Source: Thalassobacillus cyri (GTDB lineage: Bacteria > Bacillota > Bacilli > Bacillales > Halobacillaceae). From it: a stretch of DNA of 64,000 nt. The translations under genes were made by a program, and so were the position numbers. Within the stretch, counting starts at the first letter, position 1. Every line of letters begins with the position of its first letter. Positions 44,896-54,136 of this stretch are shown here, in pieces. The DNA is taken from assembly GCF_900107755.1 (NCBI RefSeq), contig NZ_FNQR01000022.1, forward strand, positions 1-64,000, given 5' to 3'. The notes below the pieces were generated by a model. That model did no database searches. It saw nothing but the letters and a program-made list of their open reading frames with translations, and was not told the origin of the DNA.

Positions 44896-45555
44896 CTATG
44901 AATCGACCTTGATCTCTTTGCGACGGTCATCTTCTGCAAAGATTTTATCAGCAACACCTTCTGGGCCTTTCAAGCGTGAAGGATCAGCGACATGGTCACT
45001 ATCTGACCAGAACGGTGTGTTCATACCACCCATATATACCGCTGTAGCGGACATCGGTTGATCTTCCCATTCTTTCTGCAGGCTTTCCGTAAACCCACGT
45101 ACAGCAAATTTACTGGCACAATATACTGATTCATTTACTTTACCCCGGAGCCCGGCAGTAGATATGATATTCAGAACTCTGCCTTCTGAGACTTTCAGCA
45201 AAGGGAATGCCTTTTGAGTCATTAAAATGGTACCCTTGATGTTGGTATCCAGCATCTTATCGATGTCTTCTTCTTTTAAAGTCGATAATTCTCCGAAGAT
45301 ACCGATGCCGGCATTGTTGATTAATATATCAATACGATCCAATTGACGCACTGCTTCGGCGACTGAAGCTGGTTCTGTTACATCACAAATGTATGATTCT
45401 GCCTGTCCGCCTTGCTGAATGATTTCCATACGTACCATTGAAAGTTTTTTTTCGGTTCTCCCTAACAAAACTATTTCATAGCCTTCTTTTGCATATCGAT
45501 GAGCAAGTGCCCGTCCAAGGCCAGTACCGCCCCCGGTAATTACTGCTTTTCCCAC
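44896..45555 (-). CDS. Short-chain dehydrogenase/reductase
   Basis: A 219-residue classical SDR. The cofactor motif is TGGGTGLGRALA, NNAGIGIFG is conserved, and the catalytic YxxxK is in SVYCASKFAVRG. GTG 45555 lies behind GGAGGAAAGGGG; a longer reading from 45591 would place the ribosome site inside the gene. Substrate is unknown. It is an insertion in the yfh synteny block and divergent from yfhH. Confidence 0.85.
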   Translation of the reverse strand: MGKAVITGGGTGLGRALAHRYAKEGYEIVLLGRTEKKLSMVRMEIIQQGGQAESYICDVTEPASVAEAVRQLDRIDILINNAGIGIFGELSTLKEEDIDKMLDTNIKGTILMTQKAFPLLKVSEGRVLNIISTAGLRGKVNESVYCASKFAVRGFTESLQKEWEDQPMSATAVYMGGMNTPFWSDSDHVADPSRLKGPEGVADKIFAEDDRRKEIKVDS

Positions 45556-45642
45556 ATAAATTCCCCTTTCCTCCATGTTCCTCATTTCCATTGTGACGAA
45601 TGCTTGTTAAAATGTAAATGGGTAACAATAGGAGGGAAAATC

Positions 45643-45981
45643 ATGGAACGCAGATATAGCGATATGACGATAGAGGAATTGAGAAGGGAAATTGGCGAGC
45701 TGACTGATAAAGCCAGGAAAGCAGAGCAGATGGGGATGGTCAATGAGTATGCCGTTTATGAACGTAAGATCATTATGGCAAAATCCTATATGCTGAATCC
45801 TGCTGATTTCAAGGCTGGAGAAGAATATCAGATCGAAGGCGATCCAGCCCATAACTTTAAAATTATATATATGAATGGGACATTCGCATGGGGATATCGT
45901 ACAAATGAACGTGGAGAAAAAGTTAGTGAAGAGGAAGAGGAAGCATTGCCGATTTCCATGTTTGGAGAAAAAGTCAATTAA
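45643..45981 (+). CDS. yfhH: DUF1811 protein YfhH
   Basis: A 112-residue soluble protein. The N-terminal helices (MTIEELRREIGELTDKARKAEQ) and ESFxxxY-like LNPADFKAGEEYQIEGDP match YfhH. AGGAGGG precedes the ATG. Synteny with B. subtilis recX-yfhH-sspK-yfhJ supports the name. Function is unknown. Confidence 0.9.
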   Translation: MERRYSDMTIEELRREIGELTDKARKAEQMGMVNEYAVYERKIIMAKSYMLNPADFKAGEEYQIEGDPAHNFKIIYMNGTFAWGYRTNERGEKVSEEEEEALPISMFGEKVN

Positions 45982-45983
45982 TT

Positions 45984-46015
45984 AAAAAGCGTGCCTTATA
46001 TGGCACGCTTTTTTA
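45984..46015. terminator. Bidirectional terminator, yfhH and ypzG-like gene
   Basis: AAAAGCGTGCC pairs with TGGCACGCTTTT across a short loop. Confidence 0.9.
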
Positions 46016-46023
46016 GTGGAAGA

Positions 46024-46197
46024 TTAAGCACGCTTGTTCATCTGAACTTCAGTGATGATTTCAGACTGTGTCTGCTGTGTTTCTCCATTCACCTGGTGAG
46101 CCGCATGCTTAGGGTTAGCACGAGGGGAATCGAATGGGTCGCTATATAGATTATCGAAAAAACCTTTATGCGGTTTACGACCTTTGTTTTTGCCCAC
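46024..46197 (-). CDS. YpzG-like small spore protein
   Basis: A 57-residue hydrophilic protein with the block SPRANPKHAAHQVNGETQQ, typical of YpzG-family proteins. Start is GTG at 46197 with AAGGGTG 7 bases before it; that G is also the last base of the sspK stop (TAGTG), so translation is coupled. It probably belongs to sporulation, by partner gene. Confidence 0.78.
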   Translation of the reverse strand: MGKNKGRKPHKGFFDNLYSDPFDSPRANPKHAAHQVNGETQQTQSEIITEVQMNKRA

Positions 46198-46361
46198 TAT
46201 ATTTCACCCTTCCCATCGTCCAGCCTGTGTGAAGAGCGAGCCATCCGCTCTTTCGGATAAGTGTTCGTCGAACCATCAGCTCGCTTAGAAGCGAATTCTG
46301 CTTTTGCCCTTGGTTCTCCGTTCATCTTCTTTTCTGGAAAGCCAACAGTTTTATTGCGCAT
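46197..46361 (-). CDS. sspK: Small acid-soluble spore protein K
   Basis: A 54-residue basic protein. The blocks [26 protein letters not shown] and PKERM match SspK. AGGAGG lies 7 bases before the ATG. It is forespore-specific in B. subtilis. Its position between yfhH and yfhJ is conserved. It is co-transcribed with the YpzG-like gene. Confidence 0.9.
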   Translation of the reverse strand: MRNKTVGFPEKKMNGEPRAKAEFASKRADGSTNTYPKERMARSSHRLDDGKGEI

Positions 46362-46473
46362 CTTTCAGCCTCCTATAGCATCATAATGGGATGCAGGTTT
46401 AGTTTATGTAATTTCAAACCTGCTATGTGTTACAATAGGGAAGTAAACATTGGGAACGTATGAGGTGGCAATA

Positions 46474-46740
46474 ATGGAAAAAGTTTTTCAGCGTTTAGCT
46501 GTAGAGTTATATGATAAAAACCCTTCGCTGTCTATTGATGAGGCTCGAACATGGGTCGAGTTATTATGGGAGGACTTCGAAGTAACTCGCGCAAAAGCAG
46601 GACATGAATATCAGGGTAAGCAAGTGACGGAGCAGATCGTTACACAGTGGATCAACCATTATGGATCAAAGTTACATGAATTTGCTGCCAACAATCCGAA
46701 GTATAAGGAAATGCTTGCCAAAAAAAGGCCGTTGAATTGA
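46474..46740 (+). CDS. yfhJ: WVELL-family protein YfhJ
   Basis: An 88-residue protein with the family signature ARTWVELLWEDFEVTRAKAG and the tail YGSKLHEFAANNPKY. ATG 46474 follows TGAGGTGG; the TTG at 46450 has no ribosome site. Function is unknown. Position is conserved in the yfh cluster. Confidence 0.92.
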   Translation: MEKVFQRLAVELYDKNPSLSIDEARTWVELLWEDFEVTRAKAGHEYQGKQVTEQIVTQWINHYGSKLHEFAANNPKYKEMLAKKRPLN

Positions 46741-46744
46741 ATAA

Positions 46745-46813
46745 CAAAGAGGCTGATTCCTTGCCAATTTCCCTTAAAAGAGGGAGAGGGCGATGAGGAG
46801 TCAGCCTCTTCTT
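46745..46813. terminator. Terminator between yfhJ and yfhP
   Basis: AGAGGCTGA pairs with TCAGCCTCT over a long imperfect stem; convergent genes share it. Confidence 0.75.
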
Positions 46814-47805
46814 CATGAGTCAGCTGGAATTGGATCCAATTTGGTTTTTAATTTTTCTTCGGTGAACACCCATCCGGTGTAGGAATTCATTATTTCCAGT
46901 GTGGAATCATCTATTTGAGCTACCGCGACAAATGGATATCTTCCTCGTGAACGATAACGAAGGTCGATGAACCGTACTTCCGTATGCTCGTTATAATAAG
47001 TCATTTCAAACCGGTAGACCGGAGAGAACGATAAGAAAGCTTTGATATTATGATCTTCCAGAGCACGTACCATAGCCGGCTCATCCATAGGAATTGTCTG
47101 TCTTGGAAATTCATCCAAAATGACAATGTGACCATTTTCAGCTTTTCCAACGTAATAGTGATTAGCGGTTGTAATAGCTATGCGCCAATTATTTTGTTTC
47201 ATGGTAGGAGAAGTTGCGATCTGTTCGACATGTTCAAAATGCTCATGTATGATTTTTACCATTTCCCGCTTATCAAAATAACGTTTCACGTAATAAAGGG
47301 CGATTACAAAGTAAATGATCAGCCACGTATAACCGGGGTTCGCACCCAGGTTCCAGGCGACAATGCCGGCTATATGCATCAGAAAGATATAGAGATCGAA
47401 GGTGTTGATAAAACCATAGGCCACCCAGCGTCTGGTAAACGGCCGGTAAGCTTGTGTTCCATAGGCGTTGAAAACATCGACAAACACATGCATGATGACT
47501 GCAAAGAAAGTCCAGAGCCATAGATGAAGGAAGCTGACTTCTGGCACAAAAGCATAGATGAGCCCGGACAACGCAAGACCCCAGAATATAACTGCTGGCA
47601 TCGAATGCGTAATGCCGCGGTGGTGCCGTATATATACTGCATTGTTTTTAAGCTTAAGTATCGTATCGAAATCAGGCGCCTGAGAGCCGATCATGGTACC
47701 GGCTAATACGGCATTGAATAATGCCGGGTCACTCTGGACAACAGGATCGAGTGTAGCCAGTCCGCCCAGGGCAACTCCCATGACGACGTGTGTACCGGTA
47801 TCCAT
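46813..47805 (-). CDS. yfhP: Membrane metal-dependent hydrolase YfhP
   Basis: A 330-residue YdjM-family protein. It has an N-terminal DTGTHVVMGVALGG and histidine-rich HHRGITHSMPA. Four or five membrane segments follow in residues 60-190, then a cytoplasmic C-terminal domain. ATG 47805 follows GGAGG; the ORF extends upstream without a ribosome site. It is divergent from mutY, as in B. subtilis. Confidence 0.9.
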   Translation of the reverse strand: MDTGTHVVMGVALGGLATLDPVVQSDPALFNAVLAGTMIGSQAPDFDTILKLKNNAVYIRHHRGITHSMPAVIFWGLALSGLIYAFVPEVSFLHLWLWTFFAVIMHVFVDVFNAYGTQAYRPFTRRWVAYGFINTFDLYIFLMHIAGIVAWNLGANPGYTWLIIYFVIALYYVKRYFDKREMVKIIHEHFEHVEQIATSPTMKQNNWRIAITTANHYYVGKAENGHIVILDEFPRQTIPMDEPAMVRALEDHNIKAFLSFSPVYRFEMTYYNEHTEVRFIDLRYRSRGRYPFVAVAQIDDSTLEIMNSYTGWVFTEEKLKTKLDPIPADS

Positions 47806-47892
47806 CAAGGTACCTCCTTTATGGACTTTTTGGTTGTTAACCAGGTTAAATTCGTGTTTTTGTATTAATTGTATCATGAAAGGTGAATTGCA

Positions 47893-48981
47893 ATGAAAAA
47901 TAAACAAGCACAAATAAATGATATTTTAGCTGATTTTGACAAAAATAATTTCCAACAAGACTTGATCAACTGGTTCAAAAAAGAACAACGTTCGCTGCCA
48001 TGGCGAGATAATCAAGATCCCTATCGAGTTTGGGTTTCAGAGATCATGTTGCAACAAACCAAAGTCGATACGGTCATCCCTTATTTCAATCGGTTTATCG
48101 AAAAATTTCCCACACCAGAAAAACTGGCTGAAGCTGACGAACAGGAAGTACTTAAAGCGTGGGAAGGTCTAGGTTACTATTCCCGTGCACGTAATCTGCA
48201 AAACGCAATTCGTGAAGTCGTCAGCGATTACGGTGGAAAGGTACCAGAAGAAGCGGATGAACTTGCTTCTTTGAAAGGTGTCGGTCCTTACACGAAAGGT
48301 GCTATATTAAGTATCGCTTATGATAAGCCAGAACCTGCAGTAGACGGCAATGTCATGCGGGTACTATCACGTATTTTACATATCCAAGATGACATTGCTA
48401 AACAAAGTACAAAGAAGCTATTCGAAGGGATCATTCGTGAAGTTATCTCACAGGAAGATCCGTCTTCTTTTAATCAGGGACTTATGGAACTTGGAGCATT
48501 AGTTTGTACACCTAAATCTCCAAGTTGTATGCTTTGTCCTGTCCAGGAGCATTGTCGTGCTTACCAGGAAGGGGTAGAGCAGGAGCTTCCTGTAAAAACG
48601 AAAACAAAAAAACAGAAAAAAGTTCCTTATGCTGCTTTATTGATTACTAATGAGCAGGGGGAAGTATTGGTCCAGCAACGTCCTGAGCAGGGACTTCTTG
48701 CTAATTTATGGGAATTCCCCATGGTGCCGATGGAGGATATTGACCGGGAACATCTACCCCATTGGTTTTTTGGGGAATACGGAATGATGATCACTCCTGG
48801 AAAAGCGGTCGATAAAATCAAGCATGTCTTTTCCCATCTTATCTGGGACTTGGAAATCATCCCCTGTACCTTTGATAAAGGTGAATTGGATCATCCCAGA
48901 GCCAGGTTCGTTGCTATGGATGAATTAGAATCCTACCCCTTTCCGGTTTCCCATCAAAAAATTGCAAAACACTGTAAGTAA
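47893..48981 (+). CDS. mutY: A/G-specific adenine glycosylase
   Basis: A 362-residue base-excision repair enzyme removing adenine opposite 8-oxoguanine. The blocks LPWRDNQDPYRVWVSEIMLQQT, LKGVGPYTKGA (helix-hairpin-helix) and VDGNVMRVLSR are present. The [4Fe-4S] cysteines lie in CTPKSPSCMLCPVQEHC. A NUDIX-like C-terminal domain recognises oxoG. AAAGGTG precedes the ATG. Confidence 0.96.
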   Translation: MKNKQAQINDILADFDKNNFQQDLINWFKKEQRSLPWRDNQDPYRVWVSEIMLQQTKVDTVIPYFNRFIEKFPTPEKLAEADEQEVLKAWEGLGYYSRARNLQNAIREVVSDYGGKVPEEADELASLKGVGPYTKGAILSIAYDKPEPAVDGNVMRVLSRILHIQDDIAKQSTKKLFEGIIREVISQEDPSSFNQGLMELGALVCTPKSPSCMLCPVQEHCRAYQEGVEQELPVKTKTKKQKKVPYAALLITNEQGEVLVQQRPEQGLLANLWEFPMVPMEDIDREHLPHWFFGEYGMMITPGKAVDKIKHVFSHLIWDLEIIPCTFDKGELDHPRARFVAMDELESYPFPVSHQKIAKHCK

Positions 48982-48983
48982 GT

Positions 48984-49016
48984 AAAGCTCCAGCCCCTTG
49001 GGTGCTGGAGCTTTTG
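48984..49016. terminator. Bidirectional terminator, mutY and yfhS
   Basis: AAAGCTCCAGC pairs with GCTGGAGCTTT around a short loop. Confidence 0.88.
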
Positions 49017-49017
49017 T

Positions 49018-49254
49018 TTAAAATGGTGCTATCGTAGTCGAACGTGTGGACTTCAGTTCGTTTTCCAAGGACAAATCAGCCAGTCCACCACGACTTACAA
49101 TTTCTTCATTTATTTCTCTAAGAATGGTGGTACCTTCTTGATTCAGGTAAGGAGCCATTTGCGATAGCGAATAGTGGAAATAACTCAATTCATCTCCACT
49201 CCATTCCTGTTTCCTGGTCATCGCTAATTCACTCATATCCCGGCCTTTGTACAT
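49018..49254 (-). CDS. yfhS: YfhS-like protein
   Basis: A 78-residue hydrophilic protein (MYKGRDMSELAMTRKQEWSG start). Its position between mutY and sspE and its size match B. subtilis yfhS. GGAGGCG precedes the ATG. Function is unknown; in B. subtilis yfhS is linked to sporulation. Confidence 0.78.
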   Translation of the reverse strand: MYKGRDMSELAMTRKQEWSGDELSYFHYSLSQMAPYLNQEGTTILREINEEIVSRGGLADLSLENELKSTRSTTIAPF

Positions 49255-49337
49255 GCCTTTCGCCTCCTTCTTTATTAGTGTGGAAAAAAAACCGTCGACT
49301 ATTCAAAATAATGGATAAACATGGAAAATGATTTTGG

Positions 49338-49367
49338 TGGATAATGATTTTCTAAATGGGCATTCTA
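49338..49367 (+). promoter_or_regulatory. Sigma-G-type promoter of sspE
   Basis: TGGATA at 49338, 17 bases, CATTCTA at 49361, close to the forespore sigma-G consensus (TGAATA / CATACTA), about 22 bases before the sspE start. Confidence 0.7.
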
Positions 49368-49388
49368 ATTCTTGCGGAGGTGATAAAG

Positions 49389-49571
49389 ATGGCTAAAAAA
49401 CAACAAAACCAACAAAACCCAAGCAAAACTAATGCTGCAGAAGTAAGACAGCAAAACCAGCAAGCTGCTCAAAAAGGTCAGCAGCAACAATATGGTGCTG
49501 AATTTGCTTCAGAGACTGATGCACAAGAAGTTCGTCAACAAAACCAACAGTCTCAAGCTAAAAAGAAATAA
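49389..49571 (+). CDS. sspE: Gamma-type small acid-soluble spore protein
   Basis: A 60-residue Gln/Asn-rich spore storage protein. It has two repeats of AEVRQQNQQ-type sequence. The germination protease site region is YGAEFASETDAQEV. ATG 49389 follows GGAGGTG. A sigma-G-like promoter lies upstream. It is degraded during germination as an amino-acid source (family knowledge). Confidence 0.93.
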   Translation: MAKKQQNQQNPSKTNAAEVRQQNQQAAQKGQQQQYGAEFASETDAQEVRQQNQQSQAKKK

Positions 49572-49627
49572 CGAAGATCCCCCGAATCTTCTAAACGAAT
49601 AGCAGACAAAAGCAGCTGCTGAACGAA

Positions 49628-49676
49628 AACAGGCCGTGCTTCTTTTCCAATTGGGAGAAGCAGCGGTCTGTTTTTT
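49628..49676 (+). terminator. sspE terminator
   Basis: AACAGGCCGTGCTTCT pairs with AGAAGCAGCGGTCTGTT with small mismatches; T run follows. Confidence 0.85.
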
Positions 49677-49825
49677 GTGTCCATTCCTACATAAGCTTCT
49701 AAAACGTCACTAAATGGTCGCTTACACTTTAGACTCTTATGTTTTCATTTGTTCTCAGATATCGTTATAATGGTTAAAGTAGACAAAATCGGTGAAAATT
49801 ACGCCTGTTAGGGAAGGGAGATCTT

Positions 49826-50353
49826 ATGCCTGCACCAGAGCCTGGACAATCGGTCCAAATACAAAGCTATAAACACAATGGTAAGCTGCACAGGATATGG
49901 GACAGCACGATGATATTAAAAGGGACTAGAAATGTCATAATCGGAGCGAATGATCGGACCGTAGTAACGGAAAGTGATGGCCGGACATGGTTGACGCGAG
50001 AACCGGCAATTTGTTATTTCCATTCTAAACATTGGTTCAATATCATCGGGATGCTCCGTAATGATGGCGTATACTATTACTGTAATATCAGTTCTCCTTT
50101 TGTATATGATGAAGAAGGAATCAAATATATCGATTATGATTTAGATGTAAAGGTTTATCCTGATATGACATTTACATTGCTGGATGAAGATGAATACGAA
50201 CAACATAAACAGGAAATGAATTATCCGAAAGTGCTTGATCGTATTTTGCATAATAATGTAGACACCCTGATTCGATGGGTAAGACAACGAAAGGGTCCGT
50301 TTTCCCCTGAATTTATCGATCAATGGTATGAACGTTATCTAACTTATCGTTAA
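49826..50353 (+). CDS. ntdP: Nucleoside tri-/diphosphatase NtdP (DUF402, YgaC)
   Basis: A 175-residue DUF402 hydrolase. The blocks [34 protein letters not shown] and GPFSPEF match YgaC/NtdP, which hydrolyses nucleoside tri- and diphosphates. GGGAGA precedes the ATG. Order sspE-ygaC-ygaD is conserved with B. subtilis. Confidence 0.92.
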   Translation: MPAPEPGQSVQIQSYKHNGKLHRIWDSTMILKGTRNVIIGANDRTVVTESDGRTWLTREPAICYFHSKHWFNIIGMLRNDGVYYYCNISSPFVYDEEGIKYIDYDLDVKVYPDMTFTLLDEDEYEQHKQEMNYPKVLDRILHNNVDTLIRWVRQRKGPFSPEFIDQWYERYLTYR

Positions 50354-50437
50354 GCAAGCCGTTTTAGCCGCGCTGACAATGTGAGCGCGGCCTTCCTATT
50401 ATAGGCTGTTATTTGGAAATAGAAAGAGGTGACAGCA

Positions 50438-52207
50438 TTGGACAGCATCAAAAGGTATTTAGCCTTTGTAAAGCCTTATAAAAGTAAAATCATTTTGACC
50501 ATATCAATCGGTATCATTAAATTTTCGATTCCGTTATTGATGCCATTGATACTCAAATATGTCATCGATGATATTATTGGGGGGGATATGTCCCAGGCAG
50601 AACAGTTCAATCAGCTGTTCTGGCTCATGGGCGGAGCTTTTTTAGTATTCTTTATTTTAAGGCCTCCCGTGGAGTATTTCAGACAATATCTGGCCCAGTG
50701 GATTGGAAGCAAGATTCTTTACGATGTCCGCGACAAGTTATTTGACCATATCCAGAAGCTCAGCTTGCGTTTTTATTCACGAACGAAGACAGGTGAAATC
50801 ATTTCCCGTGTCATTCATGATGTCGAACAGACAAAGACGTTCGTCATAACCGGACTTATGAATATTTGGCTTGATATGTTTACGATTGTAATTGCAATTA
50901 TCATTATGCTTAACATGGATATTTGGCTGACGCTTGTAGCCATCTCACTATTTCCGTTATATGGGCTGGCAGTGAAGTTCTTTTATGTAAAACTACGACG
51001 ACTTACCAGAGATCGCTCCCAGGCATTGGCAGAAGTACAGGGACACTTGCATGAACGAGTCCAGGGAATGCCGGTGATTCGCAGTTTTGCTCTGGAAGAT
51101 CATGAACAGGAACAGTTTGATGTCCAGAACTCTAATTTCCTTGATAAAGCTCTTAAGCATACGAACTGGAATGCCTATACGTATTCGGTTACCAATACGA
51201 TTACCGATCTTGCGCCTTTATTAGTTATTACATTTGCCGGGTATCAAGTAATTACAGGAAATCTCACCGTAGGTACGATGGTCGCATTCACCGGATATAT
51301 GGACCGTGTATATAACCCGCTTCGCCGGTTAGTGAACTCTTCAACTGTACTGACCCAGTCGATCGCATCGATGGACCGTGTGTTTGAGTTCATGGATGAA
51401 AAATATGATATCGAAGATAAGAAAGGTGCAAAAGAACTGACTCACGTAGATGGGAAGGTCACCTTCGACCATGTTTCCTTCCGATATGAAGAGGAGGATT
51501 CACTCGTTCTCGATGATTTATCTCTTGATGTAAAACATGGCGAGACCATCGCTTTTGTCGGTATGAGCGGAGGCGGAAAATCGACCCTGATCAGTTTGAT
51601 TCCGAGGTTTTATGATGTGGAAAAAGGAAGGATCCTTATTGATGGTCATGATATCAGAGATGTAAAAGCACGCACCCTAAGGGATAAAATCGGGATGGTA
51701 CTTCAGGATAACATCTTATTCAGTGAATCGATTGCCATGAACATCAAAATGGGAAATCCGGAAGCTACCGATGAAGAAATGATTGCTGCAGCTAAAGCTG
51801 CTAATGCTCATGACTTTATCATGGATCTTCCTAATGGCTATCTTACAATGGTCGGGGAACGAGGAGTGAAGCTATCTGGCGGACAAAAGCAGCGGGTGGC
51901 GATTGCCCGGGTTTTCTTGAAAAACCCACCACTTCTTATTTTGGATGAAGCGACCTCTGCACTCGATTTAGAGAGCGAGCACCTGATCCAGGAAGCGTTA
52001 GAAAAATTAGCTTCCGATCGGACGACGTTCATCGTTGCTCACCGATTATCGACGATTACCCATGCTGACCGAATTGTTTTGATCGAAAACGGACAAATCA
52101 AAGAAGTTGGTACGCATGAAGAGTTAATGGGACTGCGCGGGGGCTATTATGACTTATACCAAGTACAGGAACTGGATGATAGCAAGACCGAATATATGGG
52201 AACGTAA
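50438..52207 (+). CDS. ygaD: ABC multidrug-type exporter (YgaD)
   Basis: A 589-residue half-transporter. A six-segment membrane domain (about 1-310) precedes an ATPase domain with Walker [12 protein letters not shown], signature LSGGQKQR and Walker [16 protein letters not shown] 50438 follows AAAGAGGTG; the GTG at 50429 is within that site. It presumably works as a homodimer. Substrate is unknown; it is the syntenic YgaD protein. Confidence 0.92.
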   Translation: MDSIKRYLAFVKPYKSKIILTISIGIIKFSIPLLMPLILKYVIDDIIGGDMSQAEQFNQLFWLMGGAFLVFFILRPPVEYFRQYLAQWIGSKILYDVRDKLFDHIQKLSLRFYSRTKTGEIISRVIHDVEQTKTFVITGLMNIWLDMFTIVIAIIIMLNMDIWLTLVAISLFPLYGLAVKFFYVKLRRLTRDRSQALAEVQGHLHERVQGMPVIRSFALEDHEQEQFDVQNSNFLDKALKHTNWNAYTYSVTNTITDLAPLLVITFAGYQVITGNLTVGTMVAFTGYMDRVYNPLRRLVNSSTVLTQSIASMDRVFEFMDEKYDIEDKKGAKELTHVDGKVTFDHVSFRYEEEDSLVLDDLSLDVKHGETIAFVGMSGGGKSTLISLIPRFYDVEKGRILIDGHDIRDVKARTLRDKIGMVLQDNILFSESIAMNIKMGNPEATDEEMIAAAKAANAHDFIMDLPNGYLTMVGERGVKLSGGQKQRVAIARVFLKNPPLLILDEATSALDLESEHLIQEALEKLASDRTTFIVAHRLSTITHADRIVLIENGQIKEVGTHEELMGLRGGYYDLYQVQELDDSKTEYMGT

Positions 52208-52211
52208 GAAG

Positions 52212-52236
52212 GAGAGGGGAGCCCCTCTCTTTTTAT
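52212..52236 (+). terminator. ygaD terminator
   Basis: GAGAGGGG pairs with CCCCTCTC, followed by TTTTTA. Confidence 0.88.
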
Positions 52237-52238
52237 TT

Positions 52239-52330
52239 ACCCTTTAAGAAAGTTTAACTTTTTAAAGGGCTAAAGTGTAAGAAAATACAAAGGCTTTCTT
52301 CATAAGTACTTGGCGACAAGCCAAGTTTTA
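52239..52330 (+). repeat. Family B structured repeat, copy B5
   Basis: CTTTAAGAAAGTTTAACTTT, then GGCTTTCTTC...GGCGACAAGCC and a T-rich end. It ends just before the ribosome binding site of the phosphodiesterase gene. Confidence 0.75.
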
Positions 52331-52353
52331 CTTTGGTAAAGGAGGTAATAAGG

Positions 52354-52842
52354 TTGAAAATTGTAGTGACTGGTGATACGCACATGCCCAAAAAGGCCAA
52401 ACAACTGCCGGACAGGCTTCTGGAAGAGTTAACAACAGCTGACGTGATTATTCATACCGGAGATTGGTCATCCATAAACGTTTATCATGCACTTGCTGAG
52501 TACGGTAAAGTTTATGGCGTATATGGAAATGTTGATGGGGAGGAGATCAAACATCATTTTCCAGCCAGGCAAATTATACAAATGGAAGGTTTCAAGATAG
52601 GAATCGTACATGGACACGGGGAGAAAAAGACGACTGAAAAAAGGACGTTGGAAGCCTTTGATGGGGAAGACCTCGACGTTCTCATTTTTGGTCATTCCCA
52701 TATTCCATTATTGCGCTCTTACAAAAATCTTTTATTATTCAACCCTGGGTCACCGACCGATAAGCGAAGGCTCCCGTACTACTCTTACGGAATACTTACC
52801 TTCGATGAAGGTATCAGAGCAGAGCATGTTTTTTTTAGTTGA
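52354..52842 (+). CDS. YfcE-family metallophosphoesterase
   Basis: A 162-residue calcineurin-like phosphodiesterase. Metal motifs are visible: GDTHMP, HTGDW, GNVDG, HGHGEK and FGHSH. TTG 52354 follows AAAGGAGG at normal spacing; the GTG or ATG options upstream do not. Leader contains family B copy B5. Substrate is unknown. Confidence 0.9.
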   Translation: MKIVVTGDTHMPKKAKQLPDRLLEELTTADVIIHTGDWSSINVYHALAEYGKVYGVYGNVDGEEIKHHFPARQIIQMEGFKIGIVHGHGEKKTTEKRTLEAFDGEDLDVLIFGHSHIPLLRSYKNLLLFNPGSPTDKRRLPYYSYGILTFDEGIRAEHVFFS

Positions 52843-52889
52843 TTTTACAGTTCCCTTTACATGAAGACTCAGTTTCGAGACTTTAGGTT

Positions 52890-53095
52890 GCAATGATGGT
52901 GGCTGGGAAAACGGATCGCTTTCCGTGGGCATGTGGTGAGCTTCCTCAGGCTTCGCCTTGCGGGATCTCACCGATCATGTTCATCCCACAGGACTTTGAA
53001 TAAACATCTATAATACACACCGCACGAAGGAAATGCGTAGCATTTCCGAGGAGTCTCACCGTTTTTCCAGCCACCATATGGTTGTAAGAATCTCG
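52890..53095 (-). repeat. Family A palindromic repeat, copy A7
   Basis: The outer stem is GGTGGCTGGGAAAACGG at 52898-52914 with CCGTTTTTCCAGCCACC at 53059-53075 (one wobble). Inner words CGCTTTCCGTGGGC, GAGCTTCCTC, GGGATCTCACC and GAGGAGTCTCACC are family A on the minus strand. It faces copy A8. The gap 52843-53577 holds only A7 and A8. Confidence 0.75.
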
Positions 53096-53204
53096 AAACT
53101 TCTGTTATGAATGGCATACTTTTGAAGTAATAAGAACGGATCAATCTGGCGTTGTAATAGTATTCTCCTAACAAATTAGGGTAAGTAAATTTAAGAGCGA
53201 TTTC

Positions 53205-53400
53205 GATAATCTTATGTGGTAAGGGGCGTGGGGGAAGGTTGAGACTCCTGCGGGAAAGGATAGACTGGCAAGACCCCACAGAGCTTTAGCTCGAGGAGGC
53301 TTGCCAGCTTCCCCGAGGAAAGCGAATCCTTCCCCAACGCCCCTAGACATTACCAAACATCTCGAAATCAAGTCTTCGACTTTTCGGCCCTATTATGGAA
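53205..53400 (+). repeat. Family A palindromic repeat, copy A8
   Basis: The best-preserved copy. Its outer stem is GGGGCGTGGGGGAAGG (53223-53238) with CCTTCCCCAACGCCCC (53328-53343), 15 of 16 pairs. An inner stem CTGGCAAG/CTTGCCAG and a small AGAGCTTTAGCTC hairpin lie within. The AAGTCTTCGACTT tag follows. Confidence 0.8.
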
Positions 53401-53577
53401 TAAGCTTTTATGAAAAATCAACATCAATGAGTAATAGTTAATGTGGGTAAACATAGTTGGGATGGATGACAATACCTATTTTGTGAATTTTTTGTGTCAA
53501 TTGTTCGAACAATTTGTTACAATACTAATAAGAATACGCTTACACGAAATTTTCGCGATAATGGGAGTGATCTCTGA

Positions 53578-53850
53578 ATGGGTATTATACTTATGTTCAT
53601 GCTGCTTGCATCAGTGACACCTTTCTTATTTTTACAGCTGAAGAAAACCGTATTTGCGCTTGTTCAGACAATTCTGCTTGTCGGTATGTGGCTGTACTTC
53701 TTTGAAGTTGTGTTTCAAGCTGCACCTGCTGCATTTTCCATCCCCTGGATAATGTTCTATGCAAGTTTGTTTGTAGCGGAGGTTGGCTGGGTGATGTTCA
53801 TCATCCGTCTGATCAAAACTTCGAGTACTGTACAAGAGAGTTTTCAATAA
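53578..53850 (+). CDS. Small membrane protein of unknown function
   Basis: A 90-residue protein with three hydrophobic segments (about 3-20, 25-45, 55-78) and a short polar tail. GGGAGTGA precedes the ATG. It is convergent with the quinol oxidase operon and separated by a bidirectional terminator. No family is recognised. Confidence 0.65.
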   Translation: MGIILMFMLLASVTPFLFLQLKKTVFALVQTILLVGMWLYFFEVVFQAAPAAFSIPWIMFYASLFVAEVGWVMFIIRLIKTSSTVQESFQ

Positions 53851-53853
53851 ACT

Positions 53854-53900
53854 AAAAAAGCCCTCGTTCCTGTTGCCAGGTATACGAGGGCGTTTCTTTT
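53854..53900. terminator. Bidirectional terminator, small membrane protein and qox operon
   Basis: AAGCCCTCGT pairs with ACGAGGGCGTT; T-rich ends on both strands. Confidence 0.8.
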
Positions 53901-54117
53901 ATCGTTGATGTGTTTGTACATGAAGTAACTGAACAACAGCCTGGGAGAAGGCTAGTATGGTAATCAGTCCTAAAAGAAATTTAGGAGAGTAATCGGCGTA
54001 AAACATTCCCCACAAGGAGAATGCCGTTAAAATAATACATACGATAAAACCGAAAACCGGCTTCCACGGCAAGGCCATTGGTGCTTCGTAGTTTTTCAGC
54101 TCTTTTTGGTTATCCAT
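53899..54117 (-). CDS. Extra small membrane subunit of the quinol oxidase operon
   Basis: A 72-residue protein with two hydrophobic segments (about 18-38 and 44-62) and the C-terminal AVVQLLHVQTHQR, resembling a shortened subunit IV. ATG 54117 follows AGGTGG; an in-frame extension to 54201 overlaps qoxD and lacks a ribosome site. It is the last gene of the qox operon, 19 bases after qoxD. B. subtilis qoxABCD has no fifth gene. Confidence 0.68.
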   Translation of the reverse strand: MDNQKELKNYEAPMALPWKPVFGFIVCIILTAFSLWGMFYADYSPKFLLGLITILAFSQAVVQLLHVQTHQR

Positions 54118-54136
54118 AACCGTACACCACCTGTCG

